In this document: one piece after another, positions 11,801 through 22,714 of the stretch
How the letters are laid out: every line of letters starts with the position of its first letter
How positions within the stretch are numbered: position 1 is the first letter of the stretch
Origin: Rhypophila decipiens
Lineage: Eukaryota; Ascomycota; Sordariomycetes; Sordariales; Naviculisporaceae
NCBI GenBank assembly: GCA_033297075.1
Contig: MU858063.1
Location: 310,001 to 374,000, forward strand
Length of the DNA stretch: 64,000 nucleotides
Direction: 5' to 3'
Translations under genes and position numbers: made by a program
The notes under the pieces: model-generated
The model's database searches: none
What the model saw: only the letters and a program-made list of their open reading frames with translations
Told to the model about the DNA's origin: nothing

Positions 11801-13283
11801 CAGCCAGGAACTCGCCCGTGTGTTCATCAGTAATGGCTGACCCTTCGACATCGAAGATCAGCCGCTTCCCCTCGCGGTCCAGCATGCCTATGCGAAAGCC
11901 GGTGAAGGGCTTCTCCGTTCTGAGAAGAACAGAGATGGGGTACTCGTCCAGCTCTAGCTGCCTGGTAAAGTCCTCGTCCCATATTGTCCACGCGGGCAGA
12001 AGGTCGAACCCATCATTTAGCATTCCGAGATCTGCGTTTGGGTTGAACAGCTCCCGAGCAGCTCGATTGGGAAAGGTCACGCTTCCATCTTTCCACATGG
12101 CTAGGATGGGCGTCTGGGTATTGTCCAAGAGGGCATCTTTCATGACTGTGCTCTTTTGCAGCATGGACGGCGAGCTCGAGATGGACGACTTTTGAGGGGG
12201 GCCCAGAGGAGGGAAGGGGCTAGACGACAGTGAAACTGAAGACGGGCTGACTATATACGACGGAGAGCGAGAGTCGTGGCTGTAGTTCGAGCTCTGCGAA
12301 GGAGGCCCGCTGGCGTTGGATGTGAATCTGGCGTCGGTAAGTTCCATGGTCTGCGGGTTAGAGGTGTACGACTTTGCAGGCTGAGGGGAGTCTCTCTGGA
12401 TTTCGGTATAGGTGAAGGTCAGAGTGAAATACGTCTGATTGCCGTCTAGCTGCCAGGGTGATATAATCATCTTGGCGTAGGTTTGGGGCTCGGCACGCTT
12501 GGCGTAGACGCGAGCATCAAGCGGTCTTCGGCCAAAATCTCTCTTAGAGATGACGACTTCAACGCAAGCATTGGGCGTCGGACAGTCGGTCATGTCGGCC
12601 AATATGTCATTATTGCCGTCGACAGTGGTGGCGCCGGTTGGGGTCGACTGCTCCATGTCGTCGACTGGCGGAACTGATTTGGTTGAGTCGGTAGTCTTGC
12701 CAGTTCCCATCTCTGTGGCAACCTGGTCCAGAAACTGCTCCCACTCGATCCATACGGGGCCGTTGTCTTGAATGAGGTCTATGCCCACCTGGGAAAGTGA
12801 CTGGCCGCGGAGAAGGTCCGTGACAGACACCATGCTCTCTGAACCGCCGCTTCCATTCTGCGAGCCCATTCCTGTGCCTGTGCCCAACAAGCGACCCATG
12901 GCCTCGTTTGCCAGCACTACCGTTTTGAAGTTGTCCAGGACTAGAACGGGCAGAGGAAGAAACTGCATGGCCGAGAAGGCGAGCTGGCCGGGGGAGGTGG
13001 ACGGCATAGCTAGACGAAACGGACTGGCAGACTGATCTCTGGCGACGCCGGGAGTCATTACCGGAGTGTCACGGACAAATCTGTTGCCACCTGTATGCGG
13101 TAGGGCAAGGCTGTCTTTGAATTCGAATGAATTATGGTTATGAGCGGACGTGGGGGTGGGTGATAGAATGTGTGGCGGAGTTGGCGGCCCCGCGTCCGGC
13201 TCTGGATCCGGGTCATGGCCCGGGCCGTCTTGGTTGTGCGGCATGGCGGAGTGGTCGGCGGAAGAGAGGTCACGAGGCACCAT
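8826..13283 (-). CDS. Hybrid histidine kinase with multiple PAS domains
   Basis: Sensor kinase that should autophosphorylate on His, pass the phosphate to its own receiver Asp, and then feed an HPt protein of the fungal phosphorelay. Two exons, 13283-10857 and 10790-8826, give 1463 residues. The 66-nt intron has GTAAGT, ACTAAC and TAG, and joins SQFLAN to MSHEIRTP in phase 0. Order: disordered N-terminus, then several PAS-like segments (about 105-180, 385-505, 525-640 with PAC, 650-770), a short Lys/Glu-rich coiled coil, HisKA with His812, HATPase with N box (RQIITNLLTNSIKF), DTGIGIE and GGTGLGLTISK, and a receiver with VVEDN and Asp in LMDVQMPVIDGY (about 1160). A Ser/Pro-rich tail follows. 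No membrane segment is seen, so it is probably cytoplasmic. The signal sensed and the kinase group are not assigned. Confidence 0.93.
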
Positions 13284-15276
13284 GTCGTCGTGTGTCTTTG
13301 TAGGTAGAGCGGTCCGAACCAGACAACATGAAGTTCAGACAGATGACACTAGGCCACCTCGTGATGAAGAAGGGTAGCGGGGAAGTCTTGAACGGCCCAA
13401 CGGTCGTGTCGAGGCTGGTGGGGTGGAAGAAAGTTAAGAGTGAATGAGGGTCAACAGAAACCACTAGTACTAGTAGAAAGAAGCCGAGATGGTGAAGATT
13501 TAGTTGCGGTCGCCAGCTGCGATTCCGGGTTCAACTGTGATCTCTGGCTGCTTGTGTGATTCGGATTGACTTGTTCCGGGATGAGAGAAGAAGTGATTGA
13601 TTTTGTTCTCTCTGACTCGAGAAGCGTCACGATCGGTCGGTGCTTAGGAATTTTTGAAGAAGGCGACCAAAGAGAGCACGGGATCGGTTTATTATCGGGA
13701 AGACATTGGATGAGGAAGGTACGGGAGCTCTGCTCGGCCCTAGGCGTTGCCGGTTATGAGGTGTATTAGGACGTCGTTTTCTCGATATGAATCTCTGAAC
13801 CTCTTGCTCTGTTGAAAAGAGCTTCTGCGAGTCAAGTAACGCAAGAAAATTCAAACTCGATAAAGTCCAAATCTCTGTATACACTTTGAAGCTTGACAAT
13901 GGCTAGTCGTCGCACATAAAGTGTTGGTATCCGTAGTGTGGAAGAATAGTAAAGGCTGAGTTTTTGGTTGGTCCAGTAAGGTAGTCACAGTATGAACTCT
14001 GTGTACTGTACGGATACTCGTACCGAATATTGGTCAGCCACCCGAAGACACTGGAAGATTGAGTATCTGATTCCGTATGAGACTCAGAGTTGAATATTGG
14101 GCGCTGAAGTGTAAAGTCACCCCCTGTCGTCATCGCCATCACCTGGGGCGAATTCCTCGAGTTAACTGTATAGACCGATATTCCCGTCTTTTGTGTGCCT
14201 TTTGTCGAGTTTGCCAATCACACCTGTCGTACATGTCGCAGAGGGCCTAGAGTGCGCAGAAACCGACCATCTGGAATTTCTGGATACGGGTTTGTGTGGC
14301 ATGCGGAACAAGACAACTGCTGGTCTTGCACGGTGTCTCAGGTGAACTACTGAGCTTTGGCCGGTTACGGCGGCAAGCCACAGTTGACCTTTGCTTTCCC
14401 TTTTGAATTCTCTTATCACGGACCCGAAGCAAACAACTCGCCGGCCGGCCTCAAGACTTTCAAATCCAGGGTCCTGTACATGTAATTCTGCCGTGAAATG
14501 TCAGTTGAAGGTGAAGGTGGTGTGCATGTTCCTGTCAAATTCAAAAGTCCATCCCGATGGATCGCCAGAGAAGGTGCAGGAAAATGTGGGAATTAGACCC
14601 TAGACCCTGAGCCTGAACTCTTTGGGACGATTGGCCAAGCATTCTCCAAGCCAAGGAAGCAACCTTATTCGATTGCCGGTGGGCTGGAAGTGCCCCAGAA
14701 TCGGACCAGTCTTAGTCAATCAACCGAGTGTGTGAGAAGTGAGGTCATCGCGACCCTGGTCGCACTGAATTCCCATCTTGTCCCTCATGGACAAATAATA
14801 GACCCCCATTAATTCCCCTTTTTCGTGACCCTTTATTCATGATTATGACGCAACAAACATCCCGTGGCTGTACGGGAGGCACCAGCACTGGACACCACCA
14901 CTTGGCTGTGAGACCCCTCATTCAGCCGCTATTAATCAGTAATCAGACCCCAGGTGCATCATCGAGGAGACGAACCGTTGGTTCCTTTGGGTGGCGGTTG
15001 TGCGGATTTCAGGAACTCGGACTATGGGTTTTTTCCATTCCCATGCATGATGTCGGTAATGTTCATATTGATACCGTATGGCAATGTTGTTGATACTGAA
15101 TAGACATGCCCGATGCGTTGAAATCTTGAGTGCGCTGTTTTCAGCACTGGATAGGGGACGGCCGGCGTTTTAACGTTGTGGCTGCAGTGGCCCTTGACTT
15201 GGCAGCACGCCCATCCTCGGATCGGAAATTCAGACTGTACAGATTCATTAAATAAGCACCACCTCGGCAAACAATC
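13284..15276. other. Promoter and leader region of the histidine kinase gene
   Basis: About 2 kb with no supported gene. The part next to 13284 should hold the kinase promoter and a long 5' UTR. Open frames on both strands have no recognisable motif. Confidence 0.4.
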
Positions 15277-15626
15277 ATGGAGAGAGCCCCAGCGTCTGGT
15301 TCAGAATCGCAACCTCGTCCAAGGCAGCCCCGGATTGCCAAAGGGCCGTTGAAACCGCCAAAGAAAGAGCCCTATAAAGGCTCTGGCTGGTATAGCGAGC
15401 CGCTCCCGTTCAAGAACACGCAAGTCAATGCTAAAAGTTGGTATTCATCCCCCTCCTTTTGCGCAACCCAAGTACTTGTTGGGACGATAATATTCACATT
15501 GGACCCATCTTCCTAGCCTCGACCACAACGAAAGAAGTCTCCTTCACGAGCGTCTCTCAGCCTTTTGTCAACCCTGCCGACGTGTTTAGTCAGCTCAGCA
15601 TTGGGGCAGGGGAACGACGGCCCTGA
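15277..15626 (+). CDS. Doubtful small spliced gene, 89 residues
   Basis: An ATG at 15277 opens a Pro/Lys-rich frame (segments RQPRIAKGPLKPPKKEPYK, GSGWYSEPLPF). Using a GTTGGT donor at 15437 and a CTAG acceptor at 15516, it joins 15277-15436 to 15517-15626 in frame, ending VSQPFVNPADVFSQLSIG and a TGA stop. The first exon is more protein-like than random sequence. The 80-nt intron lacks a clear branch site, and no family is recognised. It may be a genuine small protein or chance. Confidence 0.22.
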
Positions 15627-16579
15627 ACGTTCTCCCGCATTCTCCGCCGCCTCCCACACTTCCCCGGGCCCTAGTAGACCCTCTGGCACGCGCCAGTGGG
15701 GTCCTGGTCGGAGAGTTCGGAGACAAGGCAGTCGGATGCCGCCACCGGCAACCGAAATATCATTGATATTCCTTCTCTCAGACCTACACTAATATTCGAC
15801 AGCTGCCGAAAATCGCCTCCGCTTCTCCAAATCCGCCCGTCGGGGCCATACGGGCTAAGTTTATGCGCAACGACCAGCATCCTGCTGCATGCCCGCCCAC
15901 AGACACCCGCTCCCACACGTCGCGAGAGCCCCGCACGAGATTACCAACGACCCCTCCATCTCCCAATATTCTGCGATATTCTCGACCTGCCCCATCGGCA
16001 ATCATATCATTCCCCAGGATTGTCCTGGGACAGGTCCTAGGTGACGGCTCTTTGCCCCTTGCATGCTACCAGTACATGCCTCCACGAGTTTGGATTAGAA
16101 AGTTGGGACGAGGGGCTCAAAAAAGGGGTGACACTGTCAGGGACCACATGGGCAGAAAAGTTAATGGAAATTCCCCAGAAAACCAAAAGAGACAAGATCC
16201 ATATCATTAATCCCGTGAGGCGGTCCCAACCAACTGACTAGCGAGGGTTCTCGGCAATAATAGATAAATTTACCTGCTGCATGGTTCCCTTGATACCGTT
16301 CGGCATGAGGTGCCCCTACTACCCACCTTGAATCCCGGGACTGGGAATGGTGCGGGGAGCGTTTGATACTCCTTTCAGAGTTCCCCGTACCCCGTCCCGA
16401 TCTCGTTTCCACACTGGAGCCAAATGTTCTAGTCCTTCCATTCCTTTCTTCTCTCCCTCTCTTCAAAAACCTCTCACTCTGCCACCAGTCTTGCTCGTTG
16501 CTCACGTCCAGCCTTTTGCTTCTCTACGGCCTGCGATACCCTCCCTCGACCTCCTCGAACCCTCCCTCCAACACACAAA
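15627..16579. other. Upstream region of the aldehyde dehydrogenase gene
   Basis: No supported gene. The last ~200 bp before 16580 are pyrimidine-rich (CTCCCTCTCTTC and CCCTCCCTCC runs), as is common in leaders of well-expressed filamentous-fungal genes. It probably holds the promoter and 5' UTR. Confidence 0.4.
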
Positions 16580-18034
16580 ATGGCTATCGACGGCGTAAAC
16601 GGCGAGGGCTACACGGTGCCCTTCCTCATCAACGGCGAGAACGTCCACCCCGAGCGCAGCTTCGACGTGACGAACCCCGCGACCGGCAAGGTAGTCCACC
16701 GATCGGGCAGCGCGAGCGAGGTCGAGGTCCAGGCCGCCGTGGACGCGGCAGCGCAGGCCTTCAAGACATGGAAGAAGACGACCCCCCAGCAACGACGCAA
16801 CATCTTTCTCAAGGTGGCCGACAACCTCGAGAGCCGAAAGGAAGAGCTGGCCAAGTACATGATGGAGGAGACGGGCTGCCCGCAGCAATGGGCCGATTTT
16901 AACCTCATGACGGCCAAGGACTTTTTGTACGACGTCGGCGGGCGCATCAGCAGCGTCGAAGGCTCCTACCCGGCGACTAACAACCCCGAAACCGGCGCTA
17001 TCGTCCTCCGCGAGCCGTTTGGCGTCGTGCTCGCCATTGCGCCCTGGAACGCGCCTTACATCCTCGGCATGCGCTCCGTCCTCTACCCCATCGCGGCAGG
17101 CAACACGGCCATCCTCAAGGGCTCCGAGGCTTGCCCGCGCACGATGTGGGGTCTCTGCTCTGTCTTTCAGGAGGGCGGTCTCCCGGCCGGTGTGCTCAAC
17201 ATGCTCGTCCACGAGCCGGCCAACGCGCCCGCCATCACCAAGTCCTTGATCTCCAACCCCGAAATCAAAAAGATCAACTTCACCGGCTCCACCGCCGTAG
17301 GACGCATCATTGGCCGTCTGGCGGGCGAGAACCTCAAGCCCGTCCTCCAGGAGCTCGGCGGAAAGGCGTCGGCCATCGTCTGGGAAGACGCCGACATCGA
17401 CAACGCAGCCGTGCAGTGCGCCCTCGGAGCCTTCCTCAACTCGGGCCAGATCTGCATGTCCACCGAGCGCATTCTCGTGCACAGGAACGTCCGCGCCGAA
17501 TTCGAGAAGAAGCTCGTCGGTGCCATCGACCACATTTTCAACGGCGAGGGCGCAGACGCGCCGGTATTGATCACCGCAGCGGCAGTAGACAAGATCAAGG
17601 CCCTCGTGTCCGACGCGCTCTCCAAGGGCGCGAATCTCGTCTACGGCGACGCAAACGCGCCAGAGGAGAAGACCAAGACGCGCATTCGCCCCATGGTCAT
17701 CGCCGGCATCAAGGAGGACATGGACCTGTACAAGACGGAGAGTTTCGGCCCGACGGTGAGCTTGTTTGAGATTGAGAGTGAGGAGGAGGCGCTGAGAATT
17801 GCGAACGATACCGAGTATGGACTTACCTCTGCGGTGTTCACCGAGGACTTGAGAAGGGGGCTGAGGTTTGCGAACGAGATTGAGACGGGCGCTGTGCATA
17901 TCAATAGCATGACTGTGCATGACGAGAGCATGCTGCCCCATGGCGGGGCTAAGGCGTCTGGGTATGGGCGGTTCAATGCGAGCACTGGGTTGAGCGAGTG
18001 GGTAAGGACCAAGACTGTTACTTTCAAGTTTTAG
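16580..18034 (+). CDS. NAD(P)-dependent aldehyde dehydrogenase, aromatic-aldehyde type
   Basis: Oxidises an aldehyde to the acid with NAD(P)+. Single exon, 484 residues, the usual length for the family. Conserved points: PWNAP with Asn157, FTGST (234-238) for cofactor binding, the general base Glu258 in QELGGK, and the nucleophile Cys292 in SGQICMSTER. The C-terminal INSMTVHDESMLPHGG block is also conserved. The overall sequence feels closest to the salicylaldehyde/vanillin dehydrogenase branch, suggesting a role in aromatic aldehyde catabolism. That substrate is inference. No signal peptide is seen, so it is cytosolic. The pyrimidine-rich leader suggests good expression. No pathway partner lies next to it. 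Confidence 0.93.
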   Translation: MAIDGVNGEGYTVPFLINGENVHPERSFDVTNPATGKVVHRSGSASEVEVQAAVDAAAQAFKTWKKTTPQQRRNIFLKVADNLESRKEELAKYMMEETGCPQQWADFNLMTAKDFLYDVGGRISSVEGSYPATNNPETGAIVLREPFGVVLAIAPWNAPYILGMRSVLYPIAAGNTAILKGSEACPRTMWGLCSVFQEGGLPAGVLNMLVHEPANAPAITKSLISNPEIKKINFTGSTAVGRIIGRLAGENLKPVLQELGGKASAIVWEDADIDNAAVQCALGAFLNSGQICMSTERILVHRNVRAEFEKKLVGAIDHIFNGEGADAPVLITAAAVDKIKALVSDALSKGANLVYGDANAPEEKTKTRIRPMVIAGIKEDMDLYKTESFGPTVSLFEIESEEEALRIANDTEYGLTSAVFTEDLRRGLRFANEIETGAVHINSMTVHDESMLPHGGAKASGYGRFNASTGLSEWVRTKTVTFKF

Positions 18035-19041
18035 GAGGGGTGCAGGGTGATATAAACAATGGATGTTTGTTTCTAGTTAGTTGTATACTTGTTGATACCT
18101 ACCTTTGTGTCTAGTCGAAGGTTCTAGTTTCTGTGAGATTCAGATACTAGTAGGCGCTTTTTAAAACTAAAATACCATCTCTACTTGATAAATATCCAAA
18201 GGACTATTGATGTTTTTTGTCGGACTGTCGTTGTTGATCTCGTAAAGGGGCTACTGCACTGTGGGTAGCACAGCCTGGCACAAACTGGCACGAGATTCTG
18301 CATGTGATGGAACACATACGAAAACGAGGCTGCTCTATCGGACGAATTGACGAATGAAAGAGGCTGCAAAAGTACGCCCGGATGAACAGATGTACGATAT
18401 CATTGAATAAAAGATCGCTGGGCTCTTGGTAATGTCTTGTATCTCAGGGTATCATGGATAAGGTACCCCTATTTACATGGGACCTTTTGCGGGTTACCGT
18501 ATCATCTGGTAAGGATCAGCAGGCACATGTACAGTGCATATACGATACTGTATGCGTAGACTACGGTCTGTACCTTTAGAGGTAATCGGTGGATCCTCAA
18601 GGGCGTCGACTCTCCATTACCTAGGTTACGGCGTACCTGTACATACTAAACGCCTCATCCTTCGGTCATGTTTACACGTGTAAAGCTGACATTACACACC
18701 TTGTCGGTCAACCCCGTGATCACTTTTCCTTCACTCGTAGACTTGACAGCATTGTGTCTTTGTTTTGTTCGGCGGCATTTATATCGCTTCTGCCTTGTAT
18801 TCTCGACTATATTTACTAGTACTATACTACTGTAGTATAGTCGCAGTTGCTCAGTCCAGACTTTCCCTACGCGCGATTCGACGATCACAACCCCTCACCG
18901 TGACGAGCGGTTGACCCCTCATCTCACTCTCAGCTTGACATCAAATCAATATCCTACACAACATCTTTGGTCCTCCACAGAGATAGCTCGATACACATCA
19001 AAGTGGACATAAAAAGGTTGAAGTAATAACTGAATAACAAC
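18035..19041. other. Intergenic region before the nucleoside hydrolase gene
   Basis: About 1 kb without a supported gene. It contains a 21-nt near-perfect palindrome at 18821-18841, roughly 200 bp upstream of the next start codon, listed separately. Confidence 0.4.
18821..18841. promoter_or_regulatory. 21-nt palindrome upstream of the nucleoside hydrolase gene
   Basis: Perfect 10-bp arms (ACTATACTAC and GTAGTATAGT) around a single T. A dyad of this size about 200 bp upstream of a start codon could bind a dimeric regulator. This is inference and no factor is identified. Confidence 0.3.
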
Positions 19042-20768
19042 ATGGCGACCGACGACGACGACGCAAGAGTTCCCGTCTGGTTGGATTGCGATCCGGGACA
19101 TGATGTGAGTTCGATTTGTATTTTCAGTTGTTAATCTCATATCCTTCCTGCTGCCCGCCTCTATGAGACAAGAGCGTGCTCGCTTGCAACGGACAGTCTC
19201 GGGACGGGCCGTGGCATGCGAGTGAGTGAGTGAGTAAACGAGCTTCATTGTTCAGTGACGATCTCATGTCGACTCATTTCGATATAATATTCTGGCTACT
19301 TTCCTTTCTGTATATAACTTTGCCTAGAGTGCCTCTCACTCGAGAGGATAATCACCATACCACATCCCACTCAAAACCTCACAACCTCAAATTGCTAATC
19401 ATCATCTCATCTCGTCAAAAAAGGATACATTCGCAATCCTCCTAGCAGCCTACCACCCAGCCCTCCGAATCCTAGGCATCTCAACAGTATTCGGCAACGC
19501 AGCACTAGAAAAAACAACCCAAAACGCAACCTCGATCCTGACAGCAATCAACAAATCCCACTCCATCCCCGTCTACGTCGGCGCCTCACACGCCCTCCAC
19601 CGCCCGCCCATGCACGCACCGACCGACATACACGGGGAATCCGGGCTCGACGGGACGACCCTCCTCCCCGAGCCCACCGTCCCCGCCATAACCTCCATCC
19701 CCGCCATAGACGCTGCCCACGCTGCTCTCAAGGCCTGTAAGCCCAACACAGCGTGGGTCGTGGCCACGGGGGCTTTTACCAACGTCGCCGCGCTGTTTCA
19801 AAAGTATCCCGACTTGGTGTCGCATGTCAAAGGCGTGAGTCTCATGGGGGGTGCGATAGGCGGCGGGTTCACCAACGCTGTGCTGGGAAGCGTAGATGGC
19901 GTGCCGAGGATAGGCAACTGGACGCAGTTTGCGGAGTTCAATGTGCTCGCTGATCCTGAGGCTGCGGAGTTTATCTTTTCGAGGGAGGGGCTGAAGGAGA
20001 AGACGACGTTGGTTCCGTTGGATGTTACGCATTTGGTGCTTACCACAAGGGAGGTGAGGGAGTTGTTGCTTTATGGCCCACCTGATCGGAGAGCCAAGAT
20101 TGATGAGGAGGAGAAGAAAAGGAAAGAGCAATTGGCCGAGGGGAGAGAAGAAGAGGAGGGGGAACTAGCGAGGAAGTTGGAAGAGGAGGTTAAAAAGGGA
20201 CGGACGACAAAGTTGAGGGTCATGTTGGTTGAGTTGCTCATGTTTTTCGCCAAGACTTATAGGTTTGTTTGTTTTGCATTCTTTTCTTCTTTCTCCCATG
20301 CTAACACCAGACGAACGGTATAGCGACGTCTTTGGAATAACAGCCGGCCCACCGCTCCACGACCCCCTAGCAGTGGCAGCCATCCTCACGGGCGTAGGCG
20401 AGCAGCACGAGATTCCCTTTAGCGACGTCGACCCCACAGCCCAAGGTGTCGCGGGTGCAGAAGGAACCCAACAGCGAGAGCGATATAAAGTCGAGATCAT
20501 CACCGAGGGGACGTACGAAGAAGCGAGGGATGGTGCCAGGACTGGGCAGGTTATTGCTACGCTGCTGCCGCCTGGCGAGGAAGGTGTTAGGATTCCGCGG
20601 AGTCTGGATATCAATCTCTTTTGGAGAGTATTGGAGGAGTGTGTGGCTAGGGCGGACGAGGCTAATGCTGCTGCTGAGAGGGAGACGGAAAAGGGGGGCG
20701 GCGAGGCTGAGGCTGAGGCTGGGGCTGGGAAGAAGGCTGGGCAGGGGTGTTTGAGGACGACTGTGTAG
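19042..20768 (+). CDS. Inosine/uridine-preferring nucleoside hydrolase
   Basis: Hydrolyses the N-glycosidic bond of ribonucleosides, releasing ribose and base (nucleoside salvage). Three exons, 19042-19104, 19424-20262 and 20324-20768, give 448 residues. Intron 1 (319 nt) is long for this window. It splits the metal-binding motif exactly: exon 1 ends LDCDPGHD and exon 2 begins DTFAILLAAYHP, restoring DPGxDD (residues 17-22). Intron 2 is 60-61 nt with a GCTAACAC branch site. An alternative CAG acceptor at 20310 would run into a stop, so TAG at 20323 is used. Also conserved: GISTVFGN, FNVLADPEAAEFIF, and DVFGITAGPPLHDPLAVA carrying the C-terminal catalytic His/Asp. A charged Glu/Lys-rich insert (~residues 243-275) and an Ala/Glu-rich tail are lineage additions. 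Probably a cytosolic relative of yeast uridine hydrolase. Confidence 0.9.
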
Positions 20769-21004
20769 CTTTGATCTATGGAGTATTTTGGCATATTTTA
20801 CTGATATGGTCTGCTTGGTTGGAGATACCCATTGCAGTTGGCTGCTGGCATAGATTGCAACTGGATGGCTATTACGAGGTCTCGGATGGGTTTGGGTACT
20901 TGCCGTCCTTAGACTAGGGTCACATTCGAGACGGCTCCTTTGATATTTGCACAATAGAGCGATAGAATGAATGACACCTAAACATACTAATCACCTTGAC
21001 CCAA

Positions 21005-22714
21005 TCATGACCCAGCGCTCTTCTTCTGACGCTCCATAACAGCCATGACATCAGCAAAGCTATTCTTATCGCCCTTGCGCTTACCCTTCCTCTTCCGTTT
21101 CCCCTTCCCACCACCACCACTAGCATCCTCGCCACCATCATCATCATAATCATCATCCCCGTCCTCACCAGCCACCTTATTCTTCCACTCCGAAACCTTG
21201 ACCTTGTCCTCCCGCAAATCCGCCTCATCCTCGACGCGACTCGACCCAAAGCCCAAGTCCATATCGTCATCGTCCCTCGCACTCTCGGCCAACTTCTTTC
21301 GCAGCCTCGCTTCCCGTTCCGCATTCTTCTGCTCCTCCTCGGACTGTATACTGGCAGCGATAGCCTTGGCCTTTTTCAAAGCCGCTATAAAAGACGCATC
21401 GTTCAACGAAGGCGCTTTGTACTCCTCTTGCGAAGTCAAGCCCGTCTTGGAATCCTGAAAGTAATTCCTCGGTCCTGCTGAAGGTGGTTTCGGTGGGGGT
21501 GGGGGGAGCATTTCTCCCTTCTTCTCTTGCTTGTCTTCTTTGGGCGGTTTCACCTCGCCATCCTCCCTGTCCTCGTCCTCAGACGACGACGAATCGTTAT
21601 CAGACTCGAGCCCAGCAAGCGGATCATAATCCGACTCGACGTCATCAAATATGGTGATCTCCTTGTCCTTTTCTTCCTGTGCCAGGCGGAGGGCCTCCTG
21701 TTGTTGTTTATAAAACTCGGGGACTTGCATGCCAAGGACCTCCCCCTTGGTCTTGGCGAGCTCTTCAGCCTGCCGTTCTTTCTCTTGTTGCTCCAGAATT
21801 CTGGGGTCAATCCTGCGGACTTTTCGTCGCTCGTTGCCATCTTCATCGACGATAATCATTATTTCTCGCCCTCTGCTGTCGGTTTCTATCCTCGTGCTTG
21901 GTTGTTTCTTGGCGCCAATCTTTTTGAATTTGGATCCTAGGCTTGATTCTTGCTGCTTTGCTTTGGCCGCTTCCCGAGAGGCTTTCAGCTCGGCAATAAT
22001 CTGCGCTCTGGTCCTCTTTTGGCCTGGGTGGAGTGTCGTCGTCGCTATTTGTCCCTTCTTTTCGACCTTTTCTCGCTCAATGGCCTTGACCTCTGCCGCC
22101 TCTAATTTCTCGAGGAGAGCATCGGGATCTTCCTCCTCTTCCTCTTCCACTTCTGCCTCGGGCTGCTCTTCTTCTGTAGCCTTTGAAGAAGGAGAGCTGA
22201 CATCCTCGCCCCTCTTTATCCGCTCCAGCAGCTTGAAATCCAGGCCTTTGACCAAGTGTGTACTCGCAAGATCACCGCCTGCAATCTCGCTCCTTAACTT
22301 GTCAAACGTGGCCTGGTCAATCTCGCCCTTCTTCAAGGAATCTTCTAGGGCTTTGATCCGTTGCTCCCGCTCGTCTTGCTCATCTTGCGCCTCTTGTCTC
22401 GTCTTGGCACGGTCGACGTACCCGGCTGCGAATTTGGTGCCTTTGGGAGCTGAGATGCGCGCCTTTTTCGCTGCTGGCTTTGCAGAGGTATTGTTTCTGT
22501 CGGCGAGCTGGCGCGCAAAGTCTAACCGGCCGGCACCTCCTGCTACGGAGCGGGGGGTCATGGGGATGCTGGATTTTAGTCGTGATCCGAGAGCTGCTGG
22601 GCGACTGCTGCTTCCATTTGGGGAAGCAGTGCTGGAGGGGGAGACGTCGCCATTTTTGTCGGTGGATTTGGTTGAGTTGGCTGCTACTAGACGTCGGAAT
22701 TGGTCATTGTTCAT
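21005..22714 (-). CDS. RED/IK-like spliceosomal protein (RED N-terminal domain)
   Basis: Homologue of RED (IK), a nuclear pre-mRNA splicing factor that enters the spliceosome before activation together with Smu1. Single exon, 569 residues. The N-terminal half carries the RED_N signature: a FRRLVAAN start, KFAAGYVDRAKTRQEAQDEQ and the helical ALEDSLKKGEIDQATFDKL. The rest is highly charged, with acidic runs, a DPLAGLESDNDSSSSEDED stretch, Arg/Lys coiled segments and a C-terminal KGKRKRKGKRKGDKN nuclear-localisation-type cluster. It converges with the nucleoside hydrolase (236 bp between stops) and diverges from REV1 (531 bp between starts). The family call rests on the N-terminal domain; the tail is not diagnostic. 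Confidence 0.82.
   Translation of the reverse strand: MNNDQFRRLVAANSTKSTDKNGDVSPSSTASPNGSSSRPAALGSRLKSSIPMTPRSVAGGAGRLDFARQLADRNNTSAKPAAKKARISAPKGTKFAAGYVDRAKTRQEAQDEQDEREQRIKALEDSLKKGEIDQATFDKLRSEIAGGDLASTHLVKGLDFKLLERIKRGEDVSSPSSKATEEEQPEAEVEEEEEEDPDALLEKLEAAEVKAIEREKVEKKGQIATTTLHPGQKRTRAQIIAELKASREAAKAKQQESSLGSKFKKIGAKKQPSTRIETDSRGREIMIIVDEDGNERRKVRRIDPRILEQQEKERQAEELAKTKGEVLGMQVPEFYKQQQEALRLAQEEKDKEITIFDDVESDYDPLAGLESDNDSSSSEDEDREDGEVKPPKEDKQEKKGEMLPPPPPKPPSAGPRNYFQDSKTGLTSQEEYKAPSLNDASFIAALKKAKAIAASIQSEEEQKNAEREARLRKKLAESARDDDDMDLGFGSSRVEDEADLREDKVKVSEWKNKVAGEDGDDDYDDDGGEDASGGGGKGKRKRKGKRKGDKNSFADVMAVMERQKKSAGS

Noticed and set aside
16502..17941. 479-codon minus-strand open frame
   Set aside because: It is the antisense shadow of the aldehyde dehydrogenase gene, kept open by GC-rich third positions. 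No family is recognised.
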